From contig JANCRA010000025.1 of NCBI GenBank assembly GCA_024362935.1, positions 10,070,936 to 10,134,935 on the forward strand: DNA of 64,000 nucleotides, given 5' to 3'. The DNA is from Setophaga petechia. Its lineage: Eukaryota > Chordata > Aves > Passeriformes > Parulidae. The position numbers and the translations under genes were made by a program. Below the pieces are notes generated by a model that had not been told where the DNA came from, ran no database searches, and saw only the letters and a list, made by a program, of their open reading frames with translations. Positions 12,284 through 26,319 of this stretch are shown piece after piece. Position 1 is the stretch's first letter. Every line of letters begins with the position of its first letter.

Positions 12284-14744
12284 TGAGAAATACATAGCTC
12301 ATAATGTTCAGGTTTGGGGATGAGAGACAGGCCCTCCTCTGAGGCACTTCTCCCCTCTCTCCATATCCACCTTTCTCCCACGGGATGGTTTTGCTGTCAG
12401 CCCCTCTGCTGCCAACTGGAATGTCACAAATGTAGCTCTGACTTTACTGTGGCATTATGGCATAAAGGTTCAAGAGAAGAGCAACCAGGAGGGTAAAAAT
12501 ACTGGACAGCACATGAGTGGCACATCCCTGGGGGCCAGCAGGAGACATGGGAAGTGCAAAGGAAGCTGTTTCCTTCAGCAGCACTCCAGTATGCCCAGCA
12601 GATACACTTCTACCAGGCTGTAAACACAGTCACAAACACAGGAATATCTGAGGTGTTTCCACAAGAGAACCTGGAAATGGAGCTGCTTCACCCTGTCCCT
12701 GCTGAGGACCTCAGGATGAACTTGGACTGGCAGCAACCCCACACCTGTAGCCTCCTGGTGTATCCATGTGAAGTTCTCACAGGCTTGGGAGCCACTTGTC
12801 AGATGAAAGGCTTTGCAGAATATTTATCCCTGCCAAAAGTGTGCCTTGGGATACTTCCTCAGAAGTGAATCCTCCCTGCAGTCTGTGTGTGTACCCTCTG
12901 CTGCAGTGGTGCTCTCAGCTGTGACCAGTGCATTGGGGTCACACAAATCATCTGCATGGAAAGTTATCAGAGGTGCCCTGCTGTAAGAAATAATTTAGTA
13001 AATAAGGTGATGTCTGAGACAAAGGAGCTCTCAGGAGGAAAGAAAGCAGCACATACTGAAAGTGTAGAGTGGAAGAGGAAGCTAGGGAAGGGTCTTTATG
13101 TTTCCCTTGGTGCTCAGGTGCTGCAGCCATATCATGGGGGATTTGATTTTAACAAATGAACCATATACATGAAGATATGCTTTTTACAAAACGGAAAGAA
13201 CTCCTCGGGTTTCCAGAGTGCAAGCTAGTTCTTCATGTGGTTTCCTCAGATGTGTGTGTTACTTGGCAGATAACATAAAACCTGTTCACTCCCTGTGAAG
13301 GATTTTCTGTCTGAGCTGGTTGGTGAATTGTACTTTCTCAGGCAGAACAAATTATATGATTTAATTTCTTGCTGAAGTACAGGTGTAGTTCTGGCTCACA
13401 TAAGTTCACATATACAAGTGCTAAAATTACAGTTTCCAAAAAATGTAGGGAGGGTAAAAACCTGCTCTTAATTTCTTGGCTGTTTGGCTCAGGTAATTTT
13501 CAGAAGACAAACACAGAGAGGAGTATGCAAAGAGCCAAAGGAATGTGTTGAAAGTGCAAATGCACACAGACACAAAAATATTCTGGGACAAGCTCACCAG
13601 TATGGGGATCTATAAAAACACACTGAGTTAATGATTTGCAACTTTTAGAATGAAAGTTTTTGCAGCTAAATTGTCCAGACAACTTGTTTTTTCCCCCCAA
13701 AATTGCCAATTTCATTTGTTTTTTTAGATCTACTTTTCATAAAATGCATAACAGTGGCTTTAGGCTGAATCCAGTTCTGTAATCTACTGGGGTTTGTTAC
13801 ATTAAAATAAACTTTCAAATGATAGGGCCCCTCCTGTGCTTGTTGTCATACAGAGACATGCTGCTTTATGGCACCAGAGGGTTTGGTTTCAGACAAACTA
13901 AAAGTGCTTCTAATTTAATTGAAACAGCACAGGCCAAGTTGTGAGCAAAGAAATGGATACTGAGAAAAGAACAGGACAGGAACTACGCTGAATAATGCAG
14001 CTGCAATTCAGTGCCAACAGAAAAGGTGTTCCAGTATTTTTTGACTAAGATGTAGATGTGTCAAACAAAACCTGGCAGGGAAAAGTTACCTTTCAAATTT
14101 TGTCCTGAAAGCCAGGAGATAGAAATAAGGTGAGGAAAAAGAGTAAGAATTACAGCATATAATGTTTTTGTTTTTTTTTTTAAGGTATGATCCACTCTAG
14201 ATGACACTGGTAAAATATAAATTGTATTTGGTTTGCTTCTATTTCTTACAGTCTAGAAAAGATGTATAATTAAGGTCTTTTTCTTTTGCACAAGGTCAGA
14301 AATATAAGCATACAAAAAGCTGAGCGCAAACTTACTGGGAAAAAACTTCTTAAATGCTTTCAGAATTGATATAGTTATGAAGCATATAGTTATTCTGGCC
14401 TCTGCACAAATGAATCTTTCCTTCTTTATTTATTTGTCCATTTATTTTTTGTGCCCAGGACATGTTTACACTAGGTAGGTATCCTTAGATCCATAAATGA
14501 AGTGAATACAAAGAGGGTTTTTAAAAATCACTGCTCAAGAAACTCCCTGGAATATAATCAGCAGTATATCAGCTCTTAATAATTAGAATTACTTTGCACA
14601 AAGGCTGTGTGTTTGCTGTCCTCTGGTATTCCATACCTGGGGATGTACCAGCAGGCATAAGTAATATAATGAGATTAAAACATCATTGAGATGTGCATGT
14701 GAAGCCCTGCAAGAGAGGAATGTAGGAGTTTTCCTATTCTTGAG
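12278..14744. other. Non-coding sequence, nothing recognised
   Basis: Low CpG, moderately AT-rich DNA with scattered short homopolymers (for example a T-run near 14170). No repeat family, RNA gene or exon is supported. Confidence 0.5.
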
Positions 14745-14998
14745 TGGCCATTTCTTCTTTTTATAGGTTGGTTTTATTTATTATCGTATGCTATGTTTAG
14801 CTCGCTGATAAATTCATTCAGGCTCCCCCGATTTTTCTTTGTGAATGGAAGTGCAGGCTGGCACAGAAAGCAGGACAGCTCTCTGCATGAGTCTGGGTGT
14901 TAAACTGCCTCAAACAAACCTGTCAGGACAGTTAAAATGCATTATTTATAGGTGAGAATGAGCTATTTGATTGATCATTCTTCACAATAATGCAAAGG
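14745..14998. promoter_or_regulatory. Possible conserved non-coding block
   Basis: Unique sequence with three CpGs (ttatcgtatg, agctcgctg, ccccgattt) and homeodomain-like words (TTTATTTATTA, TTGATTGATCA). It contrasts with the CpG-poor flanks. The call rests on composition and words only. Confidence 0.2.
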
Positions 14999-17900
14999 GA
15001 TGCTGAGAGTGGTGGAAGAGTCTCAGCCTGTCTGGCAAATATCCTGCAATTTTAATTGTACTCAGACAGGAAAAAATAGAAGGCATTTGCTGCAGCTAAG
15101 TGAACAATCCAAAGTGGACAATGTATTTAACACATTAAGGTTGGGAGTCTGGGCTGCATCAAAGCCTAAAGAGCTCCTCACAGGACAGCTCCAAGAGCAG
15201 CCAAAAGCAGAATTAAGCAACCTCACCAGTCCCTGCCTCAGCCTTTGGCACAGCCTTTTCTCATATGGAAGGTCAGCATGGGTGGGATTTTTGCACAGGT
15301 AACACAGTGGAGGTGTGGGGACAGCTGGGTGGCATTTGGGTGGCCTGGCAATAATCCCAAAAACCTCTGAGACTGCAACTTGTGACCTGTAGTTCCTTCA
15401 TGGCTTTGCAAGTGAACTCTGATCCTTCACTTGTCCAATGCCTCTGAGTAAAAGTAAACAGAGATTTATTTATGTATATGTAGCCAGTCCTCTGATTTAC
15501 CCTCAGCTTTTAGAACTGTTTACATATGAGTTGATCCCAAATAGTCCTTTCTAAAATTGGCATCTATTAGCTCAATCATCTGGCACTGCTTCCATTCTTT
15601 AGGGTGAGAGTAGAAGCACACACAGAACAAATCATCAGGCACATTTTAAAGTTGGTTTTCTGCCATTTGTGGTCCTAGTCCAATGCTGGAAATGAAGGAA
15701 AAAGAAGCACACATTTTTCATACAAATGTTGCTGCATTTATGCGATTTTGTCTCGCTGACACAAATCCAACAGTTGCAAAGTTGAGAAAAGTGTAAAAGA
15801 GAGGCAGAGTCAGTTGTTCCTTGGGAAGAGCAAGGTGTAGCTGCTTGTTGCTGCTGTTGTTTGACTTTCACTGTTACAAATCCACTCCAACAGCTGAATT
15901 AAAAAAGAACAAGGATATATCAAAGACAGGATCATGTCCCTGAAAATACCATGTACAGCACTGGTTTTTTTTCCCATTCTTTCCACTTCAAGAAGACCCA
16001 GGAGCCATGAAGACTGAAATTACTCAAAAGAAATTATTTTGCTTTCACCACTTTCAGTTTTGACATTTCTATGTCAGAACTCCTTGGCAGGAAAAAAACA
16101 TTTTCTAAAAATCAGACATCATGAAAATGTCTCAGAAAAAGAGGCACAAAAGCTGATGCTCACTCTCAGAATTGAACTCTTGTGCATCTCTGACAGAGAA
16201 GTTAGGTTGAAATGACAGTTTAATGTGGAAATCAAGATGCTTTCTCTTGCATCCCATGTCATGAAGGTAGTTCTAGATGCTCATTAGTGAAACACTGTTG
16301 CTAAATAATAAAATGCCACAGTTTATCTGGTCACACTCCCTAGGACATCCGTAACACCCACAGCACTTTTATTTAGTGTGTGTTCAGAGAACAGGCATTT
16401 TGCTTAAGCTCCTTATTATATTTTACTATAAGTCACAAGGAATGAGGGCAGATTCTGGTTGTCTGAAAAACATAGGTGTAAATAAACAATGGAATGCCAA
16501 TTAATTGCCATATATTACAGAGGAGGTGGGGGTAATGTTCTGCTGAAACACAAATCGTTTGAACTTCATTGGTAGTTTTGTACAGAATATAAATAACAGA
16601 AAAATCTACCTCAATGTGGGGCATAAGCTGGGTATTAAATAGACTGTTGTCTGCCATTAATAATACTAATGTTTCACAGTTAGAAACGATGCAGAACAGA
16701 GCAGCCAAAGCAGCCTGTGACAGGGAGATGGGAAATTAATTATCCAGAAAGATTAGCCAGAATTAGGCAGATTGATAATAGGAGACTCTCCAGGGATATG
16801 CTGAAGACAATACCAAAATGAAAGAAAAAAGAGAATGGGATCACATTCATCTTTTTGAGATAGTCCCTGATTTGAAGAGTCTGGAGTGTGGGATAGCAAG
16901 GGGGTGACTCAGAAATGATAAGTATTTCCGGCACATTTGTTTAGTGTTGTTGAAATATTGAACAAATAGCTGAAGTCAAGAGCAACAAGTCAGGGGTTTA
17001 AAAGGAGCTCGTTTGTTTTCTTTTTGTGAAGGATTTTTGAGATTACATTAGCTACATATTTGAACTTACCATGATAAGTTCTAGGGTGATTTGTATTTAT
17101 TGGGGTTACAAGGGCAGGCCTCAGTGGACCATAAGGTATTTTTACAGGGCTGTTTCCATAACCAAAATGACACAAAACTGTATTAACTTTTCACAGATTG
17201 ATAGGGAAACAAACTGTCTAAATAGATGTGTTTGTTTAAAAAGGGCTTGAGGTGGGGGGGATCCCTGCAGGTTTTCTAAGAAAATGTGTACCTATGGGTT
17301 TGAAGTTTTAAACTGGGTGTTTATTTCCATTCTCCTAAGATGTAACTGAGAAAAGAGGCAGTGGGAATAAAAAAAAATACAAGGAGCAAGAAGTAAGGAG
17401 GATAACAAAAGAATGTCAATCAATGCAGAGGGGGGAAAGAAAAAGAAATTTAAAAATCTCACTCCCAGGTAGTTTCTATAGAACAGGATGGGAGAAAATT
17501 CACAATTCTCTTCACCTTGGAAGACTTGGTCATTTCTTCAGTTAAAATTTCTTTTCCAGCTGAACCCTCTTTCTTCCTGGGTACAAAAATTTGAGTGGAA
17601 TATTTCCAGCTTCATTTTTTGGAGCTGCCATAAAGATACACATTTGCTTCTAAAAATTAAACAAAAATTTTAAAAGCAGATACTGTGATAAAATCAGACT
17701 AAGTAACTTATTGTAAGTGAACAGTAATTTAATTTTGATTTATTTGAAGCATTATATCTCTGTTATTACAACACATTTTGTGTCTGTAAGACACTCATTT
17801 CCAGAAGATGGGAGAGAACAGCAGGGGAAAATATCATTTTTTATCTTCTTCTCCACTTTTCCCTATTAATCATGGTACCAGACAGGATACTGGGTTACAT

Positions 17901-20900
17901 GAAGCACATGTTTGGCCCAGAATGGCCAGCCCTATAATGTACAGTTTTATGAAGTGATGAATTCTAGAATGAGACTTCCAGTGTGTTTTTTTTGTAATAA
18001 CTGGGGGTTCTGACATGCTTTTTCACTTACAGTAATTATTCCAAGGCGGAAAATTGAACAAATGAAAACGAGAAATACAGAAAGCTGAGTTTACATGAAA
18101 AATGGCTAAGATTAATTTCATTTTGGGATTTAACATCAAGCCTTGTCTGTATTGCAGAAAAGACTTGCTTAATTTTCATACCTGAGGTTTGTTAACTAAT
18201 ACAACCTAAATTCCTGACTCAGACAAAGCAAACCCTGTTTTTTGCTTAGCTCATCAAAGTGACCATGAGGAGTGGATGGGAACTCATATAACTTGTGTGT
18301 ATTTTATTGTTGTTTAAACACAACTGGTGATAAGTGAGTGTGTCTAAGCCAGGGAAGGCAGAAAATAGTTATTAACACCAACTCTGGCATATTGACATAA
18401 TCAGTCTTAAAAATCCAGGACCTCTATTCCAAGTCATGTCAGAAAAAGGAAATTGACAGAAATTAAAATTCTCACAGATGGTTATCTGTGGCTGCACAGT
18501 ATCTTAAAAATTACAGATAAAGCCTATTTATAGCCCCTAGGGAGGGAAGTCCCTGTGTTATCAGGAGAGAGTTCAACCTGCTTGAAGCCCCTCCTCTGCT
18601 GGGCCAGCTGTCCTTGGCTGCAATAACTGAGTTTGTCCCCTACAGATTTTGGTGGCATTTTTTGATGGCAAAGGCTTGGACAAGTGTTTCTGTGGAATGG
18701 CTGTGCTGCAGGCACAGGCAGGAGAGTAAAGCATCAGGCACAAGGCCATGTGAATTCTCATGGCAGAGAAATACAGTGCTGAGAGAGAGGGAAAATATCC
18801 ATAAAATGCAGGGCCACACTTTGAGTCTCTCCTGACTATCACTGATAAAATTTAATATCAAGTAGCAACCAGTGAGAATCCTCTGTCTGTGACTCAAGAG
18901 CTGAGCTCATCATAGTCCTGACGTGGCCATCCCTGCCTACCAAAGCTCAGCCTTAGGCAAGGCTTGCACAAGCTGCTCTCCAGACCCTCTAGGTCATGTT
19001 GGGCAACAAAAGTCATGCAAAGTGCTTTGGATCAGGACTTGCAGATCAGGTTTCTCTCTTTTTTGGTTTTGGCACCCACTTTCCAACAAAGTGAGCTCCC
19101 ATTGATATTCCTAAGCAAGCACATAAGAGGTGTCCCTGTGTTGTAAGACCCCTGAAGGACCTGTGCAACAGGACAGTGAAATTCAGAGCAGGCTCTGGTG
19201 GAGCAGGTTGCTCTCTGCAGGCCAGCTCCGAGCTGGGTTGTACAGCAGAACACAGAGTGCCTAACCAAGCAGGACATGACTTCCAGGCCAGTCTGACCAG
19301 ATGCACCTGGGCTTCCAAAAGGCCTAAGCACCAAAAAAAAACCATGCTAATCTCAGGTTAAATCTGCATGAGCATGAGGAGAAGCACTTTCAGCAAGCAT
19401 CCAGTTAAGGCACTGAGCTGGTGCTCAGTAGAAATTAGCTCAGTTTCCAGATGAGAAAGATCCTCCCTAACATACAGTTTATACTCTGCACATCAAATCC
19501 ACATTGTTAATCTTGGGCACAACACATCTTTTCTCCCATTTGTGGTCTCTGAGTTTTAAATCCACTGTGGATGTCTTTGAGTGAGGGCCTGGCCCTTATT
19601 AGATGCATTCACATAATCAATCCACTGAGATCAAGCCACACAAATTGGCACAAACACGTTCACAGCCAGGCAGGGAAGCTGAACCCTTACACACACAGCC
19701 ACACTCCTGTCCTGCTGAAACCCTGTGTGCTGCCCTGCCTCAGCATCCAGGTGGCCCCAGGTAAGCCCTGGGTGGCACTAACCCACCTACCCTCCCCATG
19801 CAGCCAGCAGGGGCATTTGTAGCCCCTGACCCACTCACTACTGCCAGTTTAAAATCAAGAAATTTGCCACCAAGCAGGTGGCTGTGCCACCCAGGGCTAG
19901 TGTGACACCAACCAGGGAGTTGGGTGACCACAAAGGTGACCACAGGGCAGGGCAAATTCTCGTGCCCCACAATAACCAGAATTGAAACTGCAGAGAGGGA
20001 GGGGGGCTGAAGGAAGAGCAGGCTTTCTGCTCAGCAGCAATTCATCCAAAAGCCCTTCAGAGATGCAAAAGAAATGACCCTGCCCCCACTTCACCTTCTA
20101 ATAATTCAATGCCTGTGTTTGTTGCCAGCTAAAAGGTTTTTTTAACTTCATGAGAAAAGGAAGGTAGGATTTTAGCAGAATCCTATTGCAAAGCGTGTAT
20201 TTCTTCTTTTTCTTTCCTTCTCCCCTCACCCCCCCAACAAATCCCCAAGGTCAACATTGTAATAAACAGCAGGAAAGGCCCAATTTTCTGCACCTGTGGC
20301 CTTGTTTGTCTCTATATTTCTATAGGTGAATGGGCACTGGGGACACAGAAAGGAAGTGAATTCAATGGATTGGTTTAAAAAACTCAGCATGGTAATCAGC
20401 AGGCACTCAGGTGAAATGGCTTTAAAACCCTGTTAAAACAGACCCAGAGTGAAACAGGGTGTGTAGCTACAGTGCATGAAGCTTGAGGGAGTTTTTTTTA
20501 ATATAAAAATGTGGCATTGTTAAAAACCAGCCTGTAGTCAAGTAGCTTGTTATTCAGGACACAAACCCCTGTACCTCCAATCTCATACACAGAGCAGAAG
20601 AATGATGTTGGGTTTAATCTCCTTTTTCATCCCAGGAAGATTTAGTGCTGACAAAAGGTACTAGACTAGTAGAAAATGGGGCACTTTTAATTTTATTTTT
20701 TTAAATAGGATGTACTCAGGCACTGTGAGTTCTCCCACCAGCACCTAAAACCTGCACTCTGCCCCCAAGCAGCTCCTCCCTGCAGTCCAGGTTTGGGAAC
20801 CTGGATTATCCTGGTGGAGCCTCTAACTGCTAACCACTGCTTGGAATCATGCCTTTCCCTAAGGGCAGATGTTCCCTCTCCAGTGCAATGTTCCATAACT

Positions 20901-21601
20901 GTGTAACACAATTTATTGGGGATTTTTTCCCCAAAGATGCTGCTTTGTGTGTAATTATCCCACATTTGGACAGATTTGTTTTGAGAGTTTTTATTAAGTG
21001 CCTAAGGGGAGTGTAAAGCTGAAATGCTGCAATAATTTATATTCTCCTGGCATTTCAGTTCGCTGATGCACTGTGAAAAGAGCAGATCTCAAGCTGTCAT
21101 AGCTCCCTGAAGGTTTTGGGTAAAAAAGACCTTTAAACAAGATAAACACCTTTTGGCAAAAGCCAAACTGTTTGCCTTCATTTGAGTTTACCACTGGGTT
21201 ATTTCTGGCTCTGTTGCTTATCCAGGTCCCTCCTGAATAGCTGTGGTATCCACCCATCTGAGTACATCTCCCTGCTCACATATCATTGCTGCAGAGGCAC
21301 AGATTCAGACCCTGGAGCACTTGTGGGGTTTCATTTATTTGCACTTACTTATTTGGGAAAAATTAAGCCTGAAATAGAAACAGGCCTCACTGAATTTTTT
21401 TGCTGGTGCTGTGCTCCTGAGTGGAGCTCCAGCAAGAATGTGTTCTGTCTATTTCCTTGTTTTCCCAGGGGTGTGGAGGAAACCTTTACTATTGAACTAC
21501 TCCTTTCAAAGAATACTGAAGCTTTAGGCATTGGTAGAGGAGAAAGAATTTAAAATGGGAAAACCAAAAGCAACTCATTAAAGAAAAGATCTGGTCCAAA
21601 C
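14999..21601. other. Non-coding sequence, nothing recognised
   Basis: About 6.6 kb without a recognisable gene. A GC-richer zone at 18920-20100 contains overlapping open frames on both strands of 60-100 codons, without domains or plausible exon structure. No CR1 or SINE was identified here. Confidence 0.45.
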
Positions 21602-21737
21602 TTTAATATAAAATAAAAATAAATATAAAATAGATAAATATAATATAATATACATTATTTTTATCTATTTACAATATAAATTATATGTTATATATAAATA
21701 TTTATTTATTATATGATAAATATAGTAAATATTAAAA
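21602..21737. repeat. AT-rich low-complexity tract
   Basis: The stretch is built almost only of A and T, with recurring ATAAATA, TATAATATAA and TTTATTTATTATAT words. Several short self-complementary stretches (such as tatataaatatttattt) could form small hairpins. It is likely decayed simple repeat. Confidence 0.85.
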
Positions 21738-23574
21738 AGCAAGGCTCCCAAATAAGTGTTCAGTTGAGTTGCAAGGAGATAAGGACAAGTGTGAGTTGGC
21801 TGCATGAATAATTTGATTGCTTTTTGACCAAAATGCCATTTATGGTCTAGGCTCAGTTCCTCAATAGTTTGGCTGAACACACGCATTCACACTTGTATAT
21901 GTGTACCTAATCTCAAATACAAATACTCAACCGTGGATATGTTTGTTCAACCCTCTGTTGACTCTGGTGATCAATTTTGAAGCCTAAAAGCTGGTTAACA
22001 GCACTGTAAATAGCTCAGAGGCAGCTGTTTATTTGCTCATGATATTTGTCGAGCATTTTTATAAAAACAGACACGTAGAATTACCTTGTGTTTCTGCCTT
22101 GATAGCGCAGGCAGATAGCACTCACCTGAACTGCTGCTCAGCAGGAGCTGTCCTGACTGCTCTGGCTGGTTATCCAAACATTCTGCTCAGATTGGGAAGG
22201 CCCTGTGACCTGTGTCCTGACTGAGGCTCTTCCCCAGCTCTGGACAAATTGCTTCACCTGAAGAGATGAGGCAATGGTCAGTTGGTCAACACCTCAATTT
22301 GCCTCAGTCTGCAGATTGAGGGTGGCTGCAGGTTGTGAGCTAGGCATGAGTGCTGACTTGCCAAACATGACTGCAAACATATTCATAGTCTGGGGGATGG
22401 GGTCAGATGTTCACTGTACGAGCAGGAGTACGAGTCATCCAACTGACCTGCAAAAATGAGATAAAACCCAGCAAAGCAGCTAACAGAGATCTCTATTTCT
22501 ATATTGTCCACTTTTTAATGCCTGATTCAGCAGGCCTCCATTAAGTTTGAGGTGGACCAAAAAGAAGCCTGTTTGACCTTTTTCTCCCTCCTCCAAAACC
22601 ACTTGCTCTTACTCACCAAGGCAGACAAATCCTCACTCCCTCCTTGCCCATCTCACAATCAGCTCTAGCAGCACAGAACACCTGTATTATCTCCAGAACT
22701 TCAGCAACAGCCAATGCAAACAGCTGGATGCCAGAAAACACCAAATCTCTCACAGCCTGACATGATGCATTGCCTCTGCAGCAATAAAATTACTGGTGGG
22801 TCAGCAGAAACAGCATCCAGAGTAGGTCAGATCTGCTGTGGAAGGTGTCTGAGATGATTTCTGAGTTTCTGTGTTTTATTGTTGTTATTTATGGCTTTGG
22901 TTGTTGATGAATACTTCAGGTAAATTTGGTGTAGAGCCCGTGGTGTGTGTGTGTTGTGTCACTGTGTTCCCAAAGCATTCTGAGCCAGCCTCCCCACTGG
23001 GGTTTGCAGGCATTCCCTACTCCAGACAGGAGTTAAGGGAAATGTAGGGACCACTTCAGTCCTTGCTGATAAGCAGCTGCCACTGAAGTGACTCTCCATA
23101 GCTGGGTGGCAGCACAGCAGCAATAATCAATAGCTGAAAAAAGGACATTGGGGTGCTTCTTGCACCTGCTGAAAAGAGAAAGTGCTGTTCTCCAGCCTGG
23201 CATTGTTATGCATGTTCATTGATATGGAGGACGGGGATTTTGTTTTATCACCATGAAAGAATTGTGTCTATAAACAGAAAAGAGAGAGAGAGCTATTAAA
23301 ATCTAACCTCAGCTTTTTTATTCAAGATTTTTAAAGCCATCTCCAGTCCCTAGAGTAATTACTATCAAATTTGTAGTTCAAGGCTATTGGTCCAACACTA
23401 AATGAGTTAGTCTGGAAGAAAATAGCAGAGTGAACTCGCTCCCACTAAAATAATTTTGCGTTTTTTCTGTTGTGTAAGGAGAAACAGAGCAAATCTAAAA
23501 TTCTCATCTAGCTTAAAAGTCTACCTGGGCTTACATACACCCTCACAGCAAGGTTTCAGTTCTCAAATTAATAG
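21738..23574. other. Non-coding sequence, nothing recognised
   Basis: Ordinary sequence. It includes a short AG run at about 23280-23293. No gene or transposon is supported. Confidence 0.45.
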
Positions 23575-23800
23575 CTTTATAATAGTACAGTGACAGGTTG
23601 ATTGATACTGTGATTGGTTGTTTTGGGGTCCTGAGAGTTGGATTGGTGGAGTTTTTTACAACGCCGTTTTCAATTCCTGAAAATAATTTGCAGGGATGAA
23701 GGGCTGCTTAATCTGATTAATACCATCCCGATGCTGCTGTTATCTTTAGGCTGTGGCTGAGAGGAGCCCAGTCGAGAAACCCAAGTGCTAAAAATGCTGA
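23575..23800. promoter_or_regulatory. Possible conserved non-coding block with CCAAT and PBX/HOX-like words
   Basis: The word TGATTGAT (PBX/HOX-type) is at 23599-23606. Inverted CCAAT boxes (ATTGG) are at 23613-23617 and 23642-23646. A short CpG cluster follows (aacgccgtt, tcccgatgc, gtcgag). No repeat is seen. Paired CCAAT boxes can recruit NF-Y. Whether this is a working element is inference, and no TATA box or transcript start can be assigned. Confidence 0.25.
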
Positions 23801-25555
23801 TTTCAGTAGGTGGCAGCATCCCCTCTGTGTCACTCCCAAACCAACCCCGATGTGCTGCTCTGGGGATCGAGAGCTGTGAAAAACCCCAGTTTGCTGTGGC
23901 TGCTCAAGGCCTCCGGTTCCACCTCCCAGCAGTGGTGGCTGCTGGTTCCTACACCTGATCCCAGGACAGAAACCAACCTTGCCTCCCTCTCTCTTCCACT
24001 GCATGAGGAGCTTTTGCTTTTGCTTGTCCTGAGATTCTGCCCTCGAAGTATCACTCTTTTTTTCTGGTGCTATTTTAGCAGCTGCTCTGTCCCAGCCCAG
24101 AAAGGCTCAAAAGAATGGGTCAAGTACCTCCCTCACAGGCCCAGCCATCCTTCATCTGTGCCTTGCAAAAGGCATCGTTTCATTTACTGCAGTGAGAATC
24201 ACAGTGGTTTACAAGCTAATTCAGGAAAGACTTATTCTCAATGTGAAAAAAAATAATACTCTTTTAGAGATATGCAGTCTGGTAGTCACAAAGCTTTACA
24301 ACAGTGTATAAATGCCTGCCATCCATCCCCAAAAAATACACTCCTGTCCAATTGCAGTTCAGTCCCTTCTCATGGCTGTTAGGCATTATAAATAAATATA
24401 TGGATTCATTTTTTAGGACAGCTGTAGAAGTCATCCCTCCCTTTTCTTTAAATAGCATATTTATTTTAGTTGGCTAATCTTCTCTCTTTCTTTGGTGATA
24501 ACAAACAAGCACAACTGTAGGGCAGGGTTTTAGAGGACTCCTGTGTTCAGTGAGCATCTTCAAAAGAAGAACCCCTCAAGTCAGATTTCAGTGCAATGTG
24601 GCTGCAGATCTAAAGCATCTTTTGTGGCAACCAGTGGTAATCATGCCAGCCACAAACAGCACTGGGACCAGGTATGTTGTGCTGCCTGTAAGGAAATTGG
24701 AGGGGAAGGAGACTGATTAGGAAGTGGCTGGAGAGCTTCTCAGTGAGGGAATTTCCAGCTAAAGAGATCCAGGTTTTAAACCTGGCTAGGTCCTGGGCTT
24801 GAATCTAGTTCCATAGGCTTTAACTGAAATCCCTCTTCCTTTTTATTCCCTGTCATTCATCTGGAATGCAAGTTTAATGCTAATTTTGTATGTTGGGGCA
24901 GCATCAGAAGGCAGTAGTTAGGAGTCAACAGCATCAAAGGAAACTTTCCATAAATCCCATCTCCCTTTGCCAAGCCCTGTTAGGGCCATCTTCTGTCCTT
25001 AATATTCTGTCCATGAACATTCCTGTGTATTCACCACATAAGGCTAAGAATAGTTCAGCCATTTAAGGGCCTGAGTTTACAGACAGGGACTGTATGAGTA
25101 ATGGATTGCTGGGGTGGATCACTGCTAAAACATTCTAGCAGTCTATGTTTATCAATAATAAGGTAATTAAACAACACTACCTGATTTCAACTTTCTTACC
25201 TTAGCAAAATATTAGTTCTTTGTCAAGCTGAGTTTGGTTTTCTAAGCACAAGGAAACAGAGGTGTGTGTAATTACCAGCTTTCTGTTAGGCTTGGTGATG
25301 ATACTTAACCACGATGTCAAATATTTGTGTATTTTCTTAACCTAGCTTGTCAATCCATGTTCAGTCAATGGATGAACATAAAGTACAAAATCAAACAACA
25401 AAAAAATTCACTAACACAAGAAATTAGTTCATCAAAAATAGCCCAAATCTCTGAAGGAAATTTGTAAATTCATTTGTAAACCCAAGCCTCTAGTAACATA
25501 TTTATGTATCCTTTAAGATACCAAATCAGTCTTCAGTGTTACTCTGCCAGGTGTC
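23801..25555. other. Non-coding sequence, nothing recognised
   Basis: A GC-richer patch at 23810-24030 carries overlapping frames on both strands, the longest a + frame of 148 codons at 23810-24256. It has no recognisable domain. The remainder is AT-rich and featureless. Confidence 0.4.
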
Positions 25556-25868
25556 TGGATCCATGGAATCACAGGATGGGAGGGCTGGGAGGGGTCTCTG
25601 TGGATCATCCAGCCCAACTCCCTGCTGGAGCAGAATTCCCTGGTAAGGAGAGCCCATGGCCTGTCTGGACAGCATTTCCAATGCTCTGCCAGCCCCACAG
25701 CTCCCTGCCCTGCTGGCACTGCTCTTCCTGATGCACCCCAGGGTCCCACTGCCCCTCCTGTCCCCCAGGACACGGCTGGCTCAGGGACAGCTCCTTGTGC
25801 ACCAGGTCCTTCCCCACAGAGCTGCTCTCCCCCAGATCAGCCCCAGCATCTTCAGGGGCGTGGCTGGG
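25556..25868 (-). mobile_element. CR1 retrotransposon fragment, internally shortened
   Basis: The left end reads ggaatcacaggatgggaggg and tggatcatccagcccaactc, the reverse-complement CR1 3' end of a different subfamily from the 9.8-kb copy. After about 100 bp the order jumps to upstream CR1 wording (gcaccccagggtcccactg, caggacacggctggctcag, gtgcaccaggtccttcccc). The element is thus on the minus strand and appears to have lost an internal part or to be a strongly diverged subfamily. No coding capacity remains. Right boundary approximate. Confidence 0.8.
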
Positions 25869-26319
25869 AGCCCTTGGGGACTGTCTGCCTGCCCTGCCAC
25901 CAGGGAGCTTCAGTCTTGTTTTCCAGTAGGTGACAGACTATTGCCAATATCCTAATGGTGGTGGTGGTGACACCCAAAGTTCTTTTCTCATTCCTCCTTT
26001 GCTGCTGTGAAGCCTAAACTGCTCCAGAAATGTGAATGAGGCAGGATGAGGGGAAAGGGAAGGGGAATCACTCTGCTTTCTACAAAGTTTTCTGGTATTG
26101 AAGTGTGCAGAGTTCATTTTGGAAACATTCCTCAGCACCCAAAAGAGCTTTTTCTTTTGTTTATTTTCAAGGGAACAGATTCTTGAACTGACACCATGGT
26201 TCAGGAGTAGAGATGCTGAAAGTAGGGAGTGTTTTGTAACTTTGCAGCCTGGTTAGATGTATTTTCCTAAAGAAGTACCATTTTCATGACTAAGTATAGA
26301 CTTAAGTACCAAAGTACCA
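25869..26319. other. Non-coding sequence with a short TGG run
   Basis: A small triplet repeat of TGG lies at about 25956-25970. Nothing else is recognised. Confidence 0.45.
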
